From: Proteromonas lacertae
Lineage: Eukaryota; Sar; Bigyra; Opalinata; Proteromonadidae
DNA length: 20,345 nucleotides
Direction: 5' to 3'
Assembly (NCBI GenBank): GCA_002245135.1
Contig: NGBS01000064.1
Span: 1 to 20,345 of the forward strand
This document shows, one piece after another, positions 17,776-20,345 of the stretch. Position 1 is the stretch's first letter; each line of letters starts with the position of its first letter. The notes below the pieces were generated by a model. It was not told the origin of the DNA and did no database searches. It saw only the letters and a program-made list of their open reading frames with translations. Made by a program: the position numbers and the translations under genes.

Positions 17776-18779
17776 ATTGGTTGTGCTATTTCTATATTGT
17801 TATTGTTATTTTGCAATGTTGGCTGGGCTGCTGCCGCCGTGGCGGCAGCAGCACCTGCCATCATTCCGGCGTAGTTTGCAACATTTGAACTTTGATTATT
17901 ATAACCTGCCCCAGTTGCAGGTATTGAAGTTGTATTATTATAACTGGGAGCAGTTGTAGTACTGTTAGTTGTATTATTATAACTGGGGGCAGTTGTAACA
18001 TTCGATGCTTGAATATTTGAAGTGGCCGGCGCACTCGTCGAATTTGTTGTTGTAGGAGTAGCACCAAATATACCTCTGAACCAATTGTATATATTGCTTA
18101 GTGATGTAGTAAAGAAACCCATTATACTATCTAACTTAGAATGAATCCATTGTGACATATCCATTGGAGGAACTTGTTTCCAACGATTATATACCAAACT
18201 GACAAAATTAGGAGTTAACATTGACACAAAAGATGCTGCATTAACCCATGCTGGGGATAAACCAAATATCCATTGCATAACACCGCTATATCCTATTCCT
18301 GCATTTACTAAATACTTTAATATTGCACCAACTGTACTATCAGGAAATAGTATATCAAACACTTGTGAAATAGAACCTAATGTCATAGTACATAAGCAGA
18401 ACTTCACACCAAATTTCAACCAATCGTATGTTGTATTACCTGAAAAATATTTATCAATTTTTGCAATTAATGACTCTTTTTCTCTTTCTTCCATTGTAGC
18501 TATCTTTCTCTGATATTCTTCATTCCTTGCTTTCATTATTTCATTTTCTTGTTGTAATTCATACTCGTGATCTTTTTGTGTTGTACCAGCATTATTATTC
18601 CATCTTGGATTGGATTGATATGAATTTACATTGTACTGTGATCCCCATTGTTGTAATGGCTGTCCTTCAATTTGAGATAAAAATGGATTTTGCCATTGAT
18701 ATGTTAAATTCTCTGGTTGAGCATAATAATCTGAGTATGGCTTGTTATACTTACCTATGTTCCTATAATATCGTTCCAA
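14637..18779 (-). CDS. Giant membrane protein ending in an adenovirus-type cysteine protease
   Basis: The frame is open for 1380 codons; its first in-frame ATG is at 18536 (residue 82), so the N-terminus is uncertain. In order: a coiled-coil-like EYELQQENEI...EEREKESLI (about 73-108); a hydrophobic region (121-196); Ser/Thr/Asn-, Ala- and Gln-rich linkers (about 245-360, including a CAA-coded polyQ); a very basic block (RRKHVHFKHKKHHRRNKLKL); a long unrecognised soluble region; a second hydrophobic region with several helices (AIVMTCLAYWLW, VMWYFIFDYYEII); and an Ala-rich segment. The last 110 residues are a ULP1/adenain-type protease: HWVALVV (His-1276), FLYYDSF (Asp-1293), Gln-1328 or 1330 and NCGFFAINFL (Cys-1337). 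In Polintons this protease is usually a separate small protein that matures capsid proteins. Its fusion to a membrane-bearing chain suggests a self-processed virion polyprotein; that is inference. Confidence 0.7.
17730..17775. repeat. CAA/TTG microsatellite coding polyglutamine
   Basis: An uninterrupted TTG run of 46 bases on the plus strand encodes about 15 consecutive Gln on the minus strand inside the giant protein. Such pure repeats change length readily, so the length may vary between copies. Confidence 0.95.
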
Positions 18780-19005
18780 ACTGGTCTGTGATGCCTGACA
18801 TATATAATTTGTATTTCATCTCATCAGTCATAAAATTGTTTTTTGTTGCGTTTATATTTGGATTAACAGGCTTTGATAATTCCTCTATATCCTCATCCTC
18901 ATCTCCTATAGTATCATAAAATTTATAGAAACTAGATTTAGGATCATAGATGTCTAATCCATATGTACCATTGCCTTTGTCAACAATGGCTGTTGGGTTA
19001 GCCAT
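18763..19005 (-). CDS. Small acidic protein of the virus-like element
   Basis: From the ATG at 19005 this is 80 residues: MANPTAIVDKGNGTYGLDIY, then an acidic TIGDEDEDIEELSKP and a tail TDEMKYKLYMSGITDQFG. A GTG at 19044 would add 13 basic residues. Its 3' end overlaps the first codons of the giant frame in another frame, as often in compact viral genomes. No family is recognised. Confidence 0.5.
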   Translation of the reverse strand: MANPTAIVDKGNGTYGLDIYDPKSSFYKFYDTIGDEDEDIEELSKPVNPNINATKNNFMTDEMKYKLYMSGITDQFGTIL

Positions 19006-19040
19006 GTGACTAAGATCTAGTTTTATTTTTTTGTTATCTT

Positions 19041-19166
19041 TCACTTTGTTGTAGATGATCTTTTCAATTTTCTTTTAAGTGCATTATGATACACAGAGGG
19101 ATTCTCAAAATCAATTGCTTCTTCTTTTGGTGATGATTGTTGCTTATGCTTTCGTTTAACACCCAT
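19041..19166 (-). CDS. Very small basic protein of the virus-like element
   Basis: An ATG at 19166 opens 41 residues: MGVKRKHKQQSSPKEEAIDF, then VYHNALKRKLKRSSTTK and TGA. It is rich in Lys/Arg at both ends, so a nucleic-acid-binding or nuclear-targeting peptide is conceivable. It overlaps the GTG-extended version of the next gene by four bases and is preceded by an AT-rich gap. Evidence is the clean ATG frame, its composition and its place in a tight gene row. Confidence 0.4.
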   Translation of the reverse strand: MGVKRKHKQQSSPKEEAIDFENPSVYHNALKRKLKRSSTTK

Positions 19167-19244
19167 AAAATATATAAAAACAATATAAAAAATAGAGAAA
19201 CAATACTATTAGAAATATAGCCGTTATTGATATTATAGATGATA

Positions 19245-19577
19245 TTATTTTTTCTTTCGTTCTACAGATTGCCATCTATCATCATCAAAATCATCAGAAT
19301 CAGAGTAATAATCAGAGTCAGAGTAATAGTATGATGGAAAGTTATCTTTTACAAACTTAGTCATATTGGGATTTTCACGTACATCATCAAAATCATCAGA
19401 ATCAAAATCAGAATCAAATTCATCATCTTCTTGTTCTTGTTGTTGTTGTTGTTCTTCTCTTTTCTTCTTCAAATCAGATTTGAATTCATCATCATCATCA
19501 TCATCATTTTCAGGATTGTTTGCTTCTCTCCAATCCTCTCTTATTTTCTTTTGTTCTTCTGGTGTTAGATATTGCAT
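19245..19577 (-). CDS. Highly acidic Asp/Ser/Gln-rich protein of the virus-like element
   Basis: The product is about 110 residues and begins MQYLTPEEQKKIREDWREAN, then has an Asp run (NDDDDDDEF), a Gln/Glu-rich coil (KKKREEQQQQQEQEDDEF), repeated DSD/DFDD blocks and a Tyr-Ser-Asp stretch (YYYSDSDYYSDSDDF), ending VERKKK. The frame stays open a little 5' of the ATG, so the real start could lie further right. No known fold is evident; it is probably largely disordered. Charge pattern resembles acidic tails of viral scaffolding or nucleic-acid-mimic proteins, which is only an analogy. Confidence 0.5.
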   Translation of the reverse strand: MQYLTPEEQKKIREDWREANNPENDDDDDDEFKSDLKKKREEQQQQQEQEDDEFDSDFDSDDFDDVRENPNMTKFVKDNFPSYYYSDSDYYSDSDDFDDDRWQSVERKKK

Positions 19578-19719
19578 TATCTTATCAAGTTCATCTTTTT
19601 GTTAATTCTGAAATATCATGTTTAATATCAGTAAATGGCTGTACTTTAATATCTGTTTCTGCTTTAGGAGTAATCAATTTATTCAACTTCTACTATTATA
19701 TATGAATTAACATGAATTT

Positions 19720-20255
19720 TATACCATTTGCTGCATTTGTGACATCTTGATTTGGTTAATTGGATTACTCATATACTCACCCATCTGCATCCTAGTCTTT
19801 GCACTTGCTTGAGCCATTTCATTGTAAATTAGGTCTATTCATATTCACATACATGTTAGGACCAAACAAATGCTGATCATCAATCTCTCTTAAACTATTA
19901 GCAAGTGGTATAGCCATTGCATTACCTTCATGTAATGATGTAGATAACATAGAATCGATTGCATTCTGTCTCTCTAAAATTTTTGCTCATCATTCAATTT
20001 ACGAATATCACCTTCATTAGGAGGAGTGTCTTTAGAATTTAACTTACTAATCTCATCTTTTATTTCGTTTAAACGGACTGTTTCTCATATCCACTAATCT
20101 TTCGCATTCTCTCTATAAAATTATTATATAAACTCTGATAATATTTGTCATGTCCTTTATATCCTTCACCTCTCCGTATCTTCTTCTTTTGCCTTTGCCT
20201 CTCATCCGAGCAAACACAGCAAGTAGTATTTTCTTATTTAGTTTTTTCATAATAA
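19720..20255 (-). pseudogene. Broken gene of the virus-like element
   Basis: The minus strand shows protein-like coding pieces across this stretch, including a basic KGKRRRYG patch at the right, a helical charged region in the middle and a Met/Gln-rich piece (MSNPINQIKMSQMQQM) at the left. They appear to be parts of one gene of roughly 170 codons with several breaks. No family is recognised. The remaining bases to the window edge (20256-20345) are AT-rich with nothing identifiable. Confidence 0.45.
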
Positions 20256-20345
20256 CTTAATAGAAAATAAAAAGAAACATTTTAATTATAATAATAATGT
20301 GTAATATAAGTATTATTAATATTATTGAACATAAACAGGCTCGAT

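Larger units (their letters stand above)
11545..20345. mobile_element. Polinton/Maverick-like virus-like element, left part
   Basis: Two hallmark parts are present: a retrovirus-like integrase (12500-13786) and an adenovirus-type cysteine protease at the end of the 14637-18779 frame. Acidic and small proteins surround them, mostly on the minus strand. Genes are packed and show none of the tiny introns of the host genes. Within the window I recognise no protein-primed DNA polymerase B, packaging ATPase or capsid protein; the element runs off the right edge, so these may lie beyond. The left boundary is uncertain (between about 11106 and 11545). Most frames are long and clean, so it looks young. 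Only the last part (about 19720-20250) looks broken, with several breaks. Relatives could also be adintoviruses or other Polinton-like viruses. Confidence 0.75.

Noticed and set aside
17717-18067. Open frames opposite the polyQ region on either strand (Val-rich and Leu/Gln-rich products).
   Set aside because: They are shadows of the CAA repeat and Asn/Thr-rich linker of the giant gene.
18527-18919. Plus-strand frame of 130 codons opposite the start of the giant gene.
   Set aside because: It lies antisense to two frames with coherent composition and shows no motif of its own.

Overview
The window is very AT-rich eukaryotic DNA. The methyltransferase gene at 7012-8456 (minus) is cut by two GT-AG introns of only 24 and 29 nt. 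A glycosyltransferase gene at 4282-5155 has a probable third intron of 32 nt. Such small introns are known from a few lineages, for example dicyemid mesozoans and some protists. The two-domain phosphoethanolamine methyltransferase resembles nematode PMT-1 and plant enzymes. I cannot name the organism. TAA and TGA act as stops, so a ciliate-type code is unlikely.

Regions. (1) 81-1048: a fucosyltransferase-like gene on the minus strand, disrupted by small frameshifts. (2) 1324-2391: a palindrome of about 1.07 kb whose 482/476-nt arms differ only by six one-base run-length changes. (3) 2562-3553: remains of a hAT transposase and the right end of its element. (4) 3888-5155: a truncated GT31-like gene facing a second glycosyltransferase on the minus strand. 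(5) 5841-6959: a short hAT element with a perfect 8-bp target duplication. (6) 7012-8456: the methyltransferase. (7) 8611-11105: on the plus strand, a frameshifted glycosyltransferase, then an acyltransferase-3 membrane protein whose SGNH tail stops early. (8) 11545 to the right edge: a Polinton/Maverick-like virus-like element. It has an integrase, a protein of nearly 1400 residues ending in an adenovirus-type cysteine protease, acidic and small proteins, and two related hairpin-forming segments with T-runs that look like RNA polymerase III genes. Its right end lies outside the window, and neither DNA polymerase B nor a capsid gene was recognised.

The host part reads as a glycan and lipid-head-group neighbourhood: three or four glycosyltransferases, an O-acyltransferase and a phosphobase methyltransferase. 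Whether the genes act together cannot be shown here. Mobile DNA (two hAT elements, the palindrome, the Polinton-like element) lies between them. Several glycosyltransferases carry one-base frameshifts beside conserved motifs, which could mean recent decay or uncorrected indels in the assembly. The palindrome arms point to the second for at least part of the window.
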